Below, in pieces: positions 1 to 11,420 of a DNA stretch of 64,000 nucleotides; the first letter of the stretch is position 1, and each line of letters starts with the position of its first letter. The stretch is taken from positions 33,545,800-33,609,799 of the forward strand of contig NC_044916.1 of the NCBI RefSeq assembly GCF_003576645.1, written 5' to 3'. The notes under the pieces are model-generated. The model was not told where the DNA came from and did no database searches. It worked only from the letters and a program-made list of their open reading frames with translations. Origin of the DNA: Ipomoea triloba. Its lineage: Eukaryota > Streptophyta > Magnoliopsida > Solanales > Convolvulaceae. Made by a program: the position numbers and the translations under genes.

Positions 1-627
1 GAGTTTGTACCAAGCTATAAAGTCTTCAAGCCAACTACTAAATCATGTGTCAAAACCATATCTTGTAAACTACTCCAAAACTTTCACAGAACGTATGCAA
101 TGAACTCATACTTGAGGATAAGAATTGAGACAAAATGATGCTGAACACAAATAAAAATATACTTCGCAAATAGTCCTACTCAGAAGTAAACCTAAAGTGC
201 TATACTGCTATTTAAGGGAAAGATGTAGCTTGAGAAGAACTGAAGAGCAAGTGAATACTAAATGTTACTTCGATCTCTTTCTGTATGTCTCAAAAACTGA
301 TGACAGGCAAATGTGCAAACACTGTAGAAGCCAGGTCACCCATGACCCCCATATCTCTCAATGTTAGGAAAGATCTTGAGTGCATATTGCAAGTAAAGAA
401 CTCCCCTCAGAAACTACAGACCTACCAGAATCAACTTTACCACCAATCTACCAGTCAAAAGCAAAATTAATGAAGCAAATTATATTGAAAAAAAAAATCT
501 TACATTATTCTTGTCATCCTCGGAAATATTGTGTGCCATACCAGCCACCTGTTACCCAGATAAAATGATTAGAAAAAACATATCACACAAATAAAACCAA
601 AGAGAGAGAGAGAGAGAGAGGGGGGGG
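1..627. other. Window left edge: probable intron or 3' part of the EHD3-like gene
   Basis: I see no exon here that continues the EHD3-like protein on the minus strand, nor any convincing ORF on either strand. Short ORFs near 285-568 look random. A (GA)10 run and a G run at 601-627 lead into the N gap. Confidence 0.4.
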
Positions 628-1165
628 NNNNNNNNNNNNNNNNNNNNNNNNNNNNNNNNNNNNNNNNNNNNNNNNNNNNNNNNNNNNNNNNNNNNNNNNN
701 NNNNNNNNNNNNNNNNNNNNNNNNNNNNNNNNNNNNNNNNNNNNNNNNNNNNNNNNNNNNNNNNNNNNNNNNNNNNNNNNNNNNNNNNNNNNNNNNNNNN
801 NNNNNNNNNNNNNNNNNNNNNNNNNNNNNNNNNNNNNNNNNNNNNNNNNNNNNNNNNNNNNNNNNNNNNNNNNNNNNNNNNNNNNNNNNNNNNNNNNNNN
901 NNNNNNNNNNNNNNNNNNNNNNNNNNNNNNNNNNNNNNNNNNNNNNNNNNNNNNNNNNNNNNNNNNNNNNNNNNNNNNNNNNNNNNNNNNNNNNNNNNNN
1001 NNNNNNNNNNNNNNNNNNNNNNNNNNNNNNNNNNNNNNNNNNNNNNNNNNNNNNNNNNNNNNNNNNNNNNNNNNNNNNNNNNNNNNNNNNNNNNNNNNNN
1101 NNNNNNNNNNNNNNNNNNNNNNNNNNNNNNNNNNNNNNNNNNNNNNNNNNNNNNNNNNNNNNNNN
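628..1165. other. Assembly gap (538 N) bounded by G runs
   Basis: A run of N is bounded by seven G on the left and 29 G on the right (1166-1194). It sits inside the EHD3-like gene, downstream of its last readable exon. The G homopolymers suggest the gap arose from sequencing failure at low-complexity DNA. Confidence 0.97.
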
Positions 1166-1196
<31 letters not shown>

Positions 1197-1252
1197 TGTG
1201 TAAAGAGAGACAGAAGGAACCCAAAAACTGGGAGAGCTTGAATGCCATGTAC

Positions 1253-4019
1253 CTGAGTCTGGAAATAAGACATAGATTTCTCTGAAAGACACTTTGAAAT
1301 AGCTAGAATTTCACTCCCAAACTTATGAAGCTTTGTCCACATCTACAAATGAGCAGATGATTGAGACATCAGCAAATTGAAAGGTTTTATTATCCAAACA
1401 CAAAACATACAATAAAAGACTAGTTATCAAGCATGCAAAACCATCCCACACTCAAAAAGATTCTGTCAACATAGATTTTGGACAACAATGTTCACAATAT
1501 CTGATGGATCCAATTTCCTTTCTTCTGCATTAAAATTCCACTTTATACCAATTCAAGTCAACAGGCATTGATTAAAGGGCCCAATAATCAGATATAACTT
1601 GAAAAGCATCACAGCATACAGCAATCACAGGCGTAAATAGAACCAAACATAAAACACTCACAAACACAACGAAAAGGATAAGGGCACAGATTCTTAAAGA
1701 ATGGACAAGTGTAATTGCATAATCAGTTTTGTATAATCACATAACCATATTAAAAGGAATCCTAACACTTGCTGCACAATATCCCTTTGCAACCATAACA
1801 TGATAACTACAGGAACCTTACTAAATCCTAAAAAATCTCTTCGCAGTCAAATGGGAACCCCTCTAACAAAATCCACTTATCCTAAAATAAAACCAATAAA
1901 TACTGCGCAAAAAGAACCAGAACAGGTTCATTCTTATCAGACTTATCAAGGGATATGCAAAACCTCTATGAAGGATAGAAATGCCTGAGATATCTCTCTT
2001 GAGTTTTGATCGACAGATGTGTTCCAAAACATTCCTAAAAATTCTTATTACCAAATAACAAAGAGTGTGATGAGAACCAACAATATATGTATGAAGCTGC
2101 ATGCAGTGAATGACATGTAAGATGAAACAAGAAACATATTCTTCAAATTTCAGATTTTAGGACTTGGACAGATTATAATTCTCATAAAGCTAAAGTGAAA
2201 GTTAAGTATTAAATATGGAATTTGACATTGCTTCATTTTGTGAAGAGCATCTGAAGTAATTAAAAAAGCAATTAAATAATAGTGTAGAAAGAATTCAAAT
2301 GACTTTTGATACACAACTGGAAAAATATAACAAGATACAATGAGTAACATAAGAAGGGTTGTAGAAAGGTCAGGATCATCTAATGAAGTAAAATAATCCA
2401 TTTAAGCCCATGAGCCTCAAAGTGTCAACACTAAACAATTTATGCAGAGCATACTCAGCATAGTATACCACATAATAGAATGATCAAAGATGCATCACAC
2501 ACACACAAAAGCACATCCAGGAAACTTCAAAAAGGTACCTCTTGAATATCAGAGTGAAAAGACATCGGAGAATCTTCATACAGTCCCTCTTTCATTTTTG
2601 AGTGCATAGTACTGATATTCAGAAATTGGTCAACCTTCATTCCTTCAAAATTTTCAAAAAGTACTCTGCATAATTGAGAAAATTCTTCTGATAAGACAAT
2701 ATCGGAAAATATGCGCCGGCAGACTTGAGTAGCAGTACAATGATTTGGTTCATTTACTAATCCAGTGGGCACTATCTCCAAATTCCCTTTAGCTTCATCT
2801 TGGATATCAGAAGGCATAGAGTTTGATGGATAAGTGAATTTTCTCACAGTTTTGCAGCAATTACCAGATTCCTAACAGACCAAACAAAAGGTAAAATGTA
2901 TCATGAAAAGTGGTGTTGATCTAATTGCATATCAAGCAATTGCCAAGTCTGATTATAGCAATACCTTAACTGCAGTTGCACAATAAGTCTCAGGGTGTGA
3001 AGCCAGTGCCTCTCCTATGCAGTCCTTCAAGCCACTGTCACTCTCTAGTGACTGGTAGATCTGCTCCAGAGCAACATTCCTCCATTTATTTATGGAGAAA
3101 TAACTGGAACCATTTAAACGTCCATTTGACTCCGCATGAGCAACACTAGTTTGCATATAAGAATTTCTGAAGAAAATTCTGTCCACTGACTGCAGGAAAT
3201 AGGATCATGAAACCATGAAATAAATGATGTACTGATTGAATGTTGATGCTAGAAATTGTCAAAGTGGCACATACTCCATCCTTATTGATCAACCATTGGG
3301 CAGAAAAATCAAAACCAATAAGTTTTAACAGATATACCAATAGTCTTCAAAGCCAACATAATATTGGGCTGTTAATTTTACAGGCTCAAAAGGGAAGAAG
3401 TAGATCAATAACATAAATCGCAATGACATGTAACAACAGCTACAGAAACTGCAGAAGCAAAAACACATGCATGCTACAATTCCAATAACAACTTCACTAT
3501 CAGTACCCAAATTGACTCACACCTCACACCTCATGCCACTGTAATTACAGGTAAAATTGAAATCCTTGTCTATATCATTGCTTCATATTAAATTATTAAT
3601 TGTGTGAATGTGTGATATCTTTTTACATGGTTAATTGTGGTGTAGTTGTTTTATAACTAAATATAGTCTATATAAGAATGAACCAGAGTTCAATTTTACA
3701 ATCAGCCCCATATTTATAAGAACAGGCAACAGAAATAGCAGAGAATTATTAGAGAAAATATAGGGAATACCAAAGGTTAGCTAACCTTGGAAGTAATTTG
3801 ACCAGTTGAATCCTCGGAATCTTTTCCTTCTGATTTAAAGTGCTTCCGTCTCTTGTACGTTCTTAAACAATTTCTGGAAGACTCAGAAGATTTTCCTCTA
3901 CCATTTGCAATTTCAATCCCAAAACCATTAGAACACTTCATTGCCTGAGTATTTTCCACAACAAGACTTAAGCAGCTGTTGCCACCATACCCATTGCTTT
4001 CTTTCTCTTTACCCACCAT
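1253..4019 (-). CDS. EHD3-like PHD-finger nuclear protein, N-terminal 294 residues (3' part missing)
   Basis: Four in-phase exons are readable: 4019-3786, 3189-2965, 2871-2539 and 1342-1253, with GT donors and AG acceptors at every internal junction. ATG 4019 is the first ATG in frame and lies 18 nt after an in-frame TAG. The protein has a basic patch with TYKRRKHFKSEG near residue 66, then CRRIFSDIVLSEEF and an FENFEGMK segment, and continues through the last junction as DIQEMWTKLHKFGSEILAIS. I recognise this order from plant EHD3-like proteins (Early heading date 3 family, putative transcriptional regulators), where PHD fingers follow. No PHD finger is visible here; the rest must lie in or beyond the N gap at 628-1165. 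A 5' UTR intron is likely, with donor near 4350 (CCAAG/GTAAAC) and acceptor near 4043. Function is inferred from family only. Confidence 0.72.
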
Positions 4020-4440
4020 TTCTACATCAAGCAAGCCCTAATTCCTGAAGTTGTCCACTATACATGCTAATATAAATATATTCCGACTAGAGAGAAACAC
4101 CAATTTGCACAATTCGAGATATTCAATTTCTCTGTAAATTCACGGAAATGAACCCATTTCACAAATTCACTATTGACGAAGATAAAATTCCAACATTCAA
4201 GACATAATGGATATAAAAAAAATTCATCTCCAAATTAAAAAAAAAATACAAGCGAAAACGTGATGCTTCGCTTCTTTTCTACTTGTATTGGCAAAAATAA
4301 ATATAAAAACTATAAACATGTTTGTATATGTAGAGAGAAATAGTAGTTTACCTTGGTGCACAGAGCCTGAGTTGAACCCTAGAGTAGAGAGAGGTGAGAG
4401 AGATTTGGGCTTATCCGAGAGGAGAGGGCTTTTCAAAATT

Positions 4441-5524
4441 TTGAAAACTGAGAGGGTGCGTTGGTGACTTGGTGGAGTTGTAGTCCAAATTTTTTCGCTT
4501 CAGTTTCTTTTGTTGACCAAAAATTGACGGTGAGCGCCTACATTTCACCGCCTTTGCCCTTCACCCGCTTCATTTGTATGGGTTAGATACTCCGTATTAG
4601 ATATCATATATATAGGCTAAAATAATCAGTTAATCCTCAAAATTAGGGATACTAATTTCAATCCGTTTTGCGGATATCTACCTAAATTCATATGTATAAA
4701 TTATGATTAACTCCACTCGACCCACTATGTATGTGTATGTATATATGAATGATTGTTTATGATAGTGATGATATTTTTTGACATATTGATTTTATATTAG
4801 TTCCAATTTTTCTAATATTTGTTGTGTGTTCTTTAATATTTTTGGTGCAAATGGCTACTTGTTTGACTATTGATGTCAGTGTTGTTGTGTTCCAATTTTT
4901 ATGAAAATTTGTAGATCGATTTTGTATACATTTACACCACTATACTCATTTATAGGTGATCAGGTGTTTTAATTTTTTTTTTTATAAACTTTTGAATATA
5001 GTAAATATTTTTGTTGTCTTTTAGGTCACGAGTTTTGTGATGTCATTGGCGTTGGCCTCGTTATATAAACTATAGGACTATCTTCTTATTAATAGTACGT
5101 ATTCCATTGTCACCATTGCAGAGTATAAAATAAGGACGGTGAAGGAGTTATCAGAATAAGAAAATACTTTGTTCCTCTCTAAAATTTTGTTATTTTTAAC
5201 ATTCATTTTGACATGTCTCATATCATAATAGTTATATCATATATCCGGATCAACCTTAAAGTGGACCCATCACAATTTGCATATTGAGTATTCATAATTC
5301 AAGTTGTGAACATTTAGTATGTAAATTGTGAACGTTTAATATGTAATTTGTCATCATATCTACCATTGGATATTATGAATTACCCATAATTGGTTGATTG
5401 CACTAGCGTATAATTAAAGGCTAAACCATCTAATAAAAAAGTAGCATGTCCCTAAAGCTTAATGTAGTTGAATTGTCATGACGGGAGACTACAGTGTGGA
5501 TGTTCAAATATCACTGAAAACATG
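4441..5524. other. Intergenic AT-rich DNA with one relic repeat
   Basis: This holds the promoter side of the EHD3-like gene. No coding potential is visible. At about 5245-5365 a degraded segment has the repeated words 'ttgtgaacattta' and 'gtggaccc', resembling the repeat family at 15856-16150 and 55315-55566. Confidence 0.5.
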
Positions 5525-6026
5525 TGATAGAGTAAATACGTGAATACGTAGGAAGAATACTCGTAGCAGGATACGGTAAAAATACTCTTTATTGATGAAT
5601 GATCGGGTACAAGGGGCTATATCCTAAGGTAACTCGGTCAACGTAACAGTGGGTCAGAGGTTCCCGAGCTACTTGATTATTATACAGAAAACAACACAAA
5701 GTCATCTTCACAACATTAAATGTGGTATTCATAGGCTGTCAGGGGCAGGTACCGGCATTGCGGCCACGTGACGAGCATACACCGGCCTAAAGGCGAGTCA
5801 TGTACTCGAAAGTCAGATGTCACAAACGCAACCGACTTGACCATAGGGAATTCTCCTAATGGTTCAATGCTTGGCCAGGTCAATCCGAGCATAGACCCAG
5901 GACCTTGAACGGCTCTTACGGCTACAGGTTGGGCACAGGGTCGGATATGTCGAGAAGAGAACTATGACCGGTCAATTGTATAGACTGAGAAGTGATACAT
6001 GGTAGAATGGGAAATAACCTGTATCA
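5525..6026. mobile_element. Solo LTR, 502 bp, with 5-bp target-site duplication
   Basis: The segment begins TGATAG and ends GTATCA, so its termini are TG...CA inside a 5-bp inverted repeat TGATA/TATCA. It is flanked by identical ACATG at 5520-5524 and 6027-6031. It is more GC-rich than its surroundings and has no ORF. The structure is that of a solo LTR left by recombination between the two LTRs of a retrotransposon. It is unlike the LTRs at 6477 and 10488, so it belongs to another family. Confidence 0.82.
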
Positions 6027-6476
6027 ACATGTATAGAAAAAGCCTAAAAAATGTTGAAAGGTCTGGTTTATTATTATTATTGTTATTTTCTTGTTTGAAG
6101 TGATCAATAATATAACATTAATGATCATAATATAATATAATACTCTGTATATAATATACTATAGTTTTTCTTATGCGCGATGCGAAAAAAATAGGTGTCC
6201 AATATTAGTATTTTATATTAAAATTTTAAATTTATTTAAATTTTAATATAGTAAATAATAATAATAATGTAAAATACTTGTATACATTAGATATTTATAT
6301 TTTAAAAAATAACTAGCATAGAACTCTAATATTTAGTGTGTATATTTTATTATTATTATTGAAGAAGATAACACAATATATGGTGTATGCATGCAGTCAT
6401 GTACATAGTAACAATAGTGAAAAAGATAACAGAAATTATAACTGTATGGATATATTTGTCCAAAATATTATGTAGT
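6027..6476. other. AT-rich spacer
   Basis: Between the solo LTR and the next element lie AT-rich sequence and short (ATT)n runs. I see no gene. Confidence 0.6.
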
Positions 6477-6816
6477 TGATGGTGTAAATGTAAACGGTGG
6501 TACGGATTTACACCACGTGTGTTTGATTGTGTATGATGTAGTGTATGAATATAGAAGGATAAGGAAGGGAGGAAAGCCTGTTTCCTCCTTGGTCATGAAG
6601 AGAGAAGAAGATGGAAGGGAGAAGGAAGGAGCTCAGTGAGTCCTTCCGATTCAGGCTGCCATTACAGTGAGGGTCAGGTCCTTTATATAGAAATAGAACT
6701 TGACCCTTCGAGAATATAATATTACACTTGACCCTTAGTAATTTCTAAGGGACACTCGACCTTTTAGGGATACAATAATACATATTACAATAGTCCTCGG
6801 GGGTATTTACCCATCA
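6477..6816 (-). repeat. 3' LTR of the minus-oriented element
   Basis: 340 bp with TGATGG/CCATCA termini. It matches the right LTR apart from seven substitutions and one single-base indel that I count by eye. Confidence 0.88.
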
Positions 6817-6964
6817 CAAGTCCCCCACTTCTTGAATTTGCGAGAGTCGTCAGGTTCGAGAAGTAAAATGTGTTCCCGATGGTCAACTTGTTGTAAGCAA
6901 AAGTCTCCCTGATTTGAATGCCTTAATAGTCTGTGATGAACCCCTCAAGTTTGAGTTGAGCATG

Positions 6965-7065
6965 AGGGGCCTGATTTACGCGGGTTGCCTCGTTAAAAAC
7001 CTTAGCCTAAGAAAAACCCTATGGGAAAAAACCTAGCTAAGGGAAAAAGAGTACAACCGAAAGCG
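6965..7065 (+). other. Conserved-looking leader or 3' region motif of plant retroelements
   Basis: The phrase GTTGCCTCGTTAAAAACC followed by AAAACCCTATGGGAAAAAAC and AAAAGAGTACAACCG resembles a short non-coding motif that I recall in many plant LTR retroelements. Its role is unknown to me and this identification is from memory. Confidence 0.35.
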
Positions 7066-7339
7066 TAATCATTAAAGACTATTAAGGGTTTGTCTTGTTT
7101 GTTGATGCAGCTTGATCAACTTTTCCCGGTTGAATCTCTAATGATTCTTCATGTCCAATGAGCTTTTCACATCCTGCAAAAAGTGAGATAAAAATATGCA
7201 TGCCTATCCTGATATGCAAATCCTAAGTTAGTTCCTAACTCCACTTCTATAACTAAAAATGAACCCTCACTCCGAGGGATGCCTAACGACTTAATGCACA
7301 ACTTTGGGGTTGTGCGGGCACCCAAAGCCACTATATTGC

Positions 7340-7745
7340 GCGCAAGATTTTTTGTGCCAAGGGCATCTTTTTTACCGAGCTGGTGCTTTGACGATCATAG
7401 GGGTCTCATCGCTGAGGAGTGGGATTTTTATAATTATTTTTTTTGCGACCACAATGGTCATTTTTTCTTTGTGCCAAGGGCATCTTTTTCACCAAGCCGG
7501 TATTTGGGCAACCATTTTGGTCTCATCGCGGGAGCGCGGGATTTTATTTATTATTTATATATTTTTTTGCGACCACAATGGCCCTTTTGCGACCACAATG
7601 GTCCTTTTTCAAGTGCCATTGATCAAACCCCAAACGGAAGAGCCGGAGAATATATACATATATTTTTTTTCCAAGTGCCATGACGAGGCATGGGCACACT
7701 CAACCGAACAAAATCCGTGCAGGTCGGCCAAACCCCAAATGGAAG
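7340..7745. repeat. Degenerate internal repeats of the LTR element
   Basis: The phrase TGTGCCAAGGGCATCTTTTT occurs near 7350 and 7470, each followed by a related stretch with GGTCTCATCGC. GCGACCACAATGG occurs three times between 7446 and 7601. A CAAACCCCAAA(C/T)GGAAG motif occurs near 7625 and 7730. These look like decayed tandem duplications. Confidence 0.65.
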
Positions 7746-7756
7746 GGACGGAGAGT

Positions 7757-7807
<51 letters not shown>

Positions 7808-10184
7808 TTTTACAGGAGTCTCCTTACAAAGAAATTAGGATACAAAAATCTATCATTTCTAATAAGGGACTACAATCTTCAACTTGGAGTCGTCTTCAAC
7901 AATTCTGATTGTTGGAATCTCAAGTCTTCAATAATCTCCACCTTAGATGGAGTCTTCAATCTTCAATAATTTTTGTTGGAGTGCGGGAAATATATTGAAA
8001 AGTTTTAAACAACAATGCATATAATAATATTAAAGTGGTACTTGTCTCCCACTATATATACATTTTTTCCTTTTCTTTTCCCGATTTCATTCTCCCATAA
8101 CAATTTATTTTTGTCTTTTTCTACCACCACCTCTTTCTTCATTTCCATGCACAACCACCAACTTTTGTCTTCTTTTTTTTTTTTTTTTTTTTTTGCCTAT
8201 ATATGTTTTTTCCTTAATTAAAAAGGATATGGGGGACAAAGTCCCCCAATGTATGGACTGCACATGGGGTAGCAGCCGTGCTACCCCATAAAATATAATT
8301 TTTTTTTAAATTTATTTTCCTCATACATTTGTCTTCCCCATACATATATGTTTTGTCTTTAACTAAAGAGACAAAGAGAAGCAGTAATGAAGATGGTGGT
8401 GGTGCAGTGGCCTGGACTTCGATCGACGATCAATCCTGGCAGCGCACGTTGGAGGTGATGGTTGTGCTGTTGGTCATTGAAGGGGAAGGATGGGTGAAAG
8501 CGGTGGAGATGTTGTGATTGCCGCCAGCTGGTTCGCCGAGAGATAGGGACCGGTGGTGAGGAGCGGCGGGGCAGCGTGGAGTTCCGGCGGTAGCGAGGCG
8601 CGACAGCGGCTTTGATTGGAGATCGTCGGTGATGGCGATGGTGGAGCTCTGGCGGCGGATGGTCACGGCATGATGAGCAACGGTAACGACCGGACGTCTC
8701 CGGTGTCAATGTTGCCGTTATGACGTCGAAGTGATAACAAAGCAGATGGGCTTCCTTCTGTACTTCTTCTTCATGCCATGTCTTGATTTATGGAGCTGAT
8801 GAAAGTCATAACTTCATTCATCCTAGGATTCCTAGCCAGATGCGTCTACCACCTTGTGTAATATATCATGCAGACTACTAGACTCTATATTATAGATAAT
8901 ATCTAATGCAGATGTACATATACAATATAATATATAAAAGAGTCCTCATTTCCTGCCAACAACTACTCCCACTTCCTTTTTATTTGTCTTTTTCCTTTTG
9001 TATTTTTCTCTTGTTTTTTTTTTCTTTTTTGTCTTCTTTCTCCTTTTCTTTATCTGATTGCCTCTCTCTTTCACGTGAAAGAGATTAAAACACCTTCCAC
9101 TCTCCTTTTTAATTTTACTCTAACTCTTTGTCTTTTTCTCTTTTTCTCTTTCTATTTTTTCCCTCATTTTCGCCGACAACTACCCCTATCTTCTCCATAA
9201 TTCTATCTACTTTTTTGCTCTTGACCCTCCACTTATCTTTTATTTTCCTCATTCCAAGGCCATTACAAAAGGAAACAATAAAAAAGGAAAGGTGTTACGG
9301 GTCCTGTGGTTCGGAGTGCGAGCCAAAGAGGGTGGCAATGGTGACCGGAGGACTTCGACGGCAACGTTGGTGGGCAATGAACGGGTGATGACGGGGTGGT
9401 GGCGTTTATTTCTTCTTCCTTCTTCTTTCGCCAGCGAGAGGGGGAGAGAGACCTTGACTGCTACATAGTCTCCGAAACTTCTTTGTTGATCAAGGGAGAA
9501 AGAAAGTCGTGGAGGTGGCGGAGCATGGTGGCGTCGGAGGAAATAACGTAAACTAGCCGCTGGAGGTCGCAGGTTCAGGCAGTGGTCGGCGGTGGCATGA
9601 AGCTCGTGGGACGGCGACTGGCTTTTCCTCCTAAAACGCAGCAACTCCGGCGAGCTTACAGCCATCGAACAATATGTGGTGTCTGTTTTCTTCCCGAGAA
9701 AGAGGGAATCAATCACCTGAGATTGTTGGTTCAACCCGTATCTTTGCCACTTTGGTCTCGTTTTCGCATGTGAGAGACGAGTGGCAGCCGACATCGGTGG
9801 TGGAGACTCTGGTAGTCTGGTTTCTTTTTCGCAAATTGAAAAGTGCAGTTCATAGAGTTGAGTTTTAGTGAAGCAGGTCTCCCTTGGTGTACAACATTAT
9901 AATGTTAACAAGCGAGAAAACAGAAGAAAAAGTGGTAGTAGCTTGATGGGTTTAGCTCGAAGGTTTAGATGAGAGTGTAGGGGTTCGAAACCTAGGTCAA
10001 GTTAGGCATCAGTTGAACGCCTATGCACTTGAGCTCGATGCATCGAGAGCCTTTAGTGAGAATATTTTTCTTCCTTCTTTCGATTGTGGTCACCAGCGTT
10101 TTATTCGTAATTTGTTTTTATTGTTGATGATGGTGAGGATCATGACGATGATTATCATGGTTGGGATGGCGGCGGTGGAACGTT

Positions 10185-10480
10185 GTACGCTGTACGACTG
10201 AGATGATAGCGAAGCGCTGTATTTTTCGGTAAGCCGCGACACGGCGGCAGTGAGTTGTGACGGTGATGAGGATGGTGAATACCATCCGATTGATTAGAGG
10301 AACACGGCATTTCGTCGCATTCCCCACAGACGGTACGCTGTACGACCGAGATGATGGCGAAGCGCTGTATTTTCCGGTAAGCCGCGACACGGCGGTAGTG
10401 AGTTGTGACGGTGATGATGATGGTGAATACCATCCGATTGATTAGAGGAACACGGCATTTCGTCGCATTCCCCACAGACA
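10185..10480. repeat. 148-bp tandem duplication beside the primer binding site
   Basis: Two copies (10185-10332 and 10333-10480) begin GTACGCTGTACGAC and end near CATTCCCCACAGAC. They differ at a handful of positions. The repeat end overlaps the primer-binding-site sequence, so half of that site is present twice in the leader of the element. Confidence 0.85.
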
Positions 10481-10487
10481 GCGCCAA

Positions 10488-10828
10488 TGATGGTGTAAAT
10501 GTAAACGGTGGTACGGATTTACACCACGTGTGTTTGATTGTGTATGATGTAGTGTATGAATATAGAAGGATAAGGAAGGGAGAAAAGCCTGTTTCCTCCC
10601 TGGTCATGAAGAGAGAAGAAGATGGAAGGGAGAAGGAAAGAGCTCAGTGAGTCCTTCCGATTCAGGCTGCCATTACAGTGGAGGGTCAGGTTCTTTATAT
10701 AGAAATAGGACTTGACCCTTCGGGAATATAATATTACACTTGACCCTTAGTAATTTCTAAGGGATACTCGACCTTTTAGGGATACAATAATACATATTAC
10801 AATAGTCCTCGGGGGTATTTACCCATCA
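10488..10828 (-). repeat. 5' LTR of the minus-oriented element, with promoter
   Basis: 341 bp. On the minus strand a TATA-box-like CTATATAAAG lies at about 10690-10699, about 200 bp before the LTR end. This fits transcription towards the primer binding site and supports the minus orientation. Confidence 0.85.
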
Positions 10829-10833
10829 GTAGT

Positions 10834-10904
10834 ACAAATTTTATAGTATAATGTAAAAAAAAAAAAAAAAACTTAACTGAAAAAACGGACATGAATGAGG
10901 GTCA
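10834..10904. other. Short spacer with a poly-A run
   Basis: AT-rich sequence with a run of about 15 A near 10856. It joins the LTR element to the MITE array. No gene. Confidence 0.5.
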
Positions 10905-11420
10905 ATCATTATTGCATGGACCATGGTCCAGTTGTGTGGACCAAAAATAAAAAGTACATTATTTTTGTACTGAAGGTACATTATTTGTATACTGTAGATA
11001 CATTATTTTTGTACTGAAGGTACATTATTTGATATATACTGTCAAATAATGTACCTACAGTATAAAAATAATATACCTTTAATATAAAAATAATGTACTT
11101 TTTATTTTTGGTCCACACAGCTGTGTGCACCATCAATCATTATTGCATGGTGGTCCACACAGCTGTGTGCACCATCAATCATTATTGCATGGACCATGAC
11201 ACAGCTGTGTGCACCATCAATCATTATTGCATGGACCATGGTCCACACAGCTGTGTGGACCAAAAATAAAAAGTACATTATTTTTGTATTGAAGGTACAT
11301 TATTTTTATACTGTAGGTACATTATTTTAGGGTACATTATTTTTGTACTGAAGATNTGGTCCACACAGCTGTGTGCACCATCAATCATTATTGCATGGTC
11401 CATGCAATAATTTGCCGAAT
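10905..11420. repeat. Palindromic MITE array, family A
   Basis: The unit carries GGTCCACACAGCTGTGTG and ATCATTATTGCATGGACCAT with internal GTACATTATTTTTGTACTG words. The part 10922-11130 is a long palindrome: the left arm, GGACCAAAAATAAAAAGTAC onward, is repeated inverted on the right. The terminal block GGTCCACACAGCTGTGTGCACC then recurs near 11149, 11200, 11240 and 11358. A single N at 11356 interrupts the array. Relatives lie at 21308-21432 and near 60285. Confidence 0.7.

Larger units (their letters stand above)
6477..10828 (-). mobile_element. Complete non-autonomous LTR retrotransposon, about 4.35 kb, minus orientation
   Basis: Two near-identical LTRs (6477-6816 and 10488-10828) both run TGATGG...CCATCA and are flanked by a 5-bp duplication GTAGT (6472-6476 and 10829-10833). 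Orientation is minus. Just inside the right LTR the minus strand reads TTGGCGCTGTCTGTGGGGA, of the primer-binding-site type seen in many plant Ty3/gypsy elements. Just inside the left LTR it reads AAGAAGTGGGGGACTTG, a purine-rich polypurine-tract candidate. The 3.67 kb interior has no gag, protease, reverse transcriptase or integrase on either strand. It holds degenerate repeats, a (TA)n run near 7770-7804, a T run near 8170-8192 and GC-rich non-coding DNA. It would need enzymes from another element to move, as LARD-type elements do. Confidence 0.85.

Noticed and set aside
552..1342. Long minus-strand ORFs across the first N gap
   Set aside because: Most codons are N or poly-Pro from the G run. 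Only the 90-bp exon 1253-1342 is real.
7304..7969. 221-codon plus-strand ORF
   Set aside because: Antisense to the element, built on degenerate repeats and a (TA)n tract read as YIYIYI.
8359..8709. GC-rich ORFs near 8.5 kb
   Set aside because: Low-complexity Arg/His/Pro frames from GC-rich non-coding DNA in the LTR element.
9249..9794. 181-codon minus-strand ORF inside the LTR element
   Set aside because: Basic, low-complexity protein with no gag or pol motif and no conserved pattern; GC-rich DNA gives such frames by chance.
9940..10015. tRNA-like B box GGGGTTCGAAACC
   Set aside because: I could not fold a cloverleaf or find an anticodon arm. It may be a SINE relic but is too weak to list.
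10155..10607. 150-codon minus-strand ORF at the element's 5' end
   Set aside because: It runs through the LTR, the primer site and the 148-bp tandem repeat, so it is a by-product of repeated non-coding DNA.
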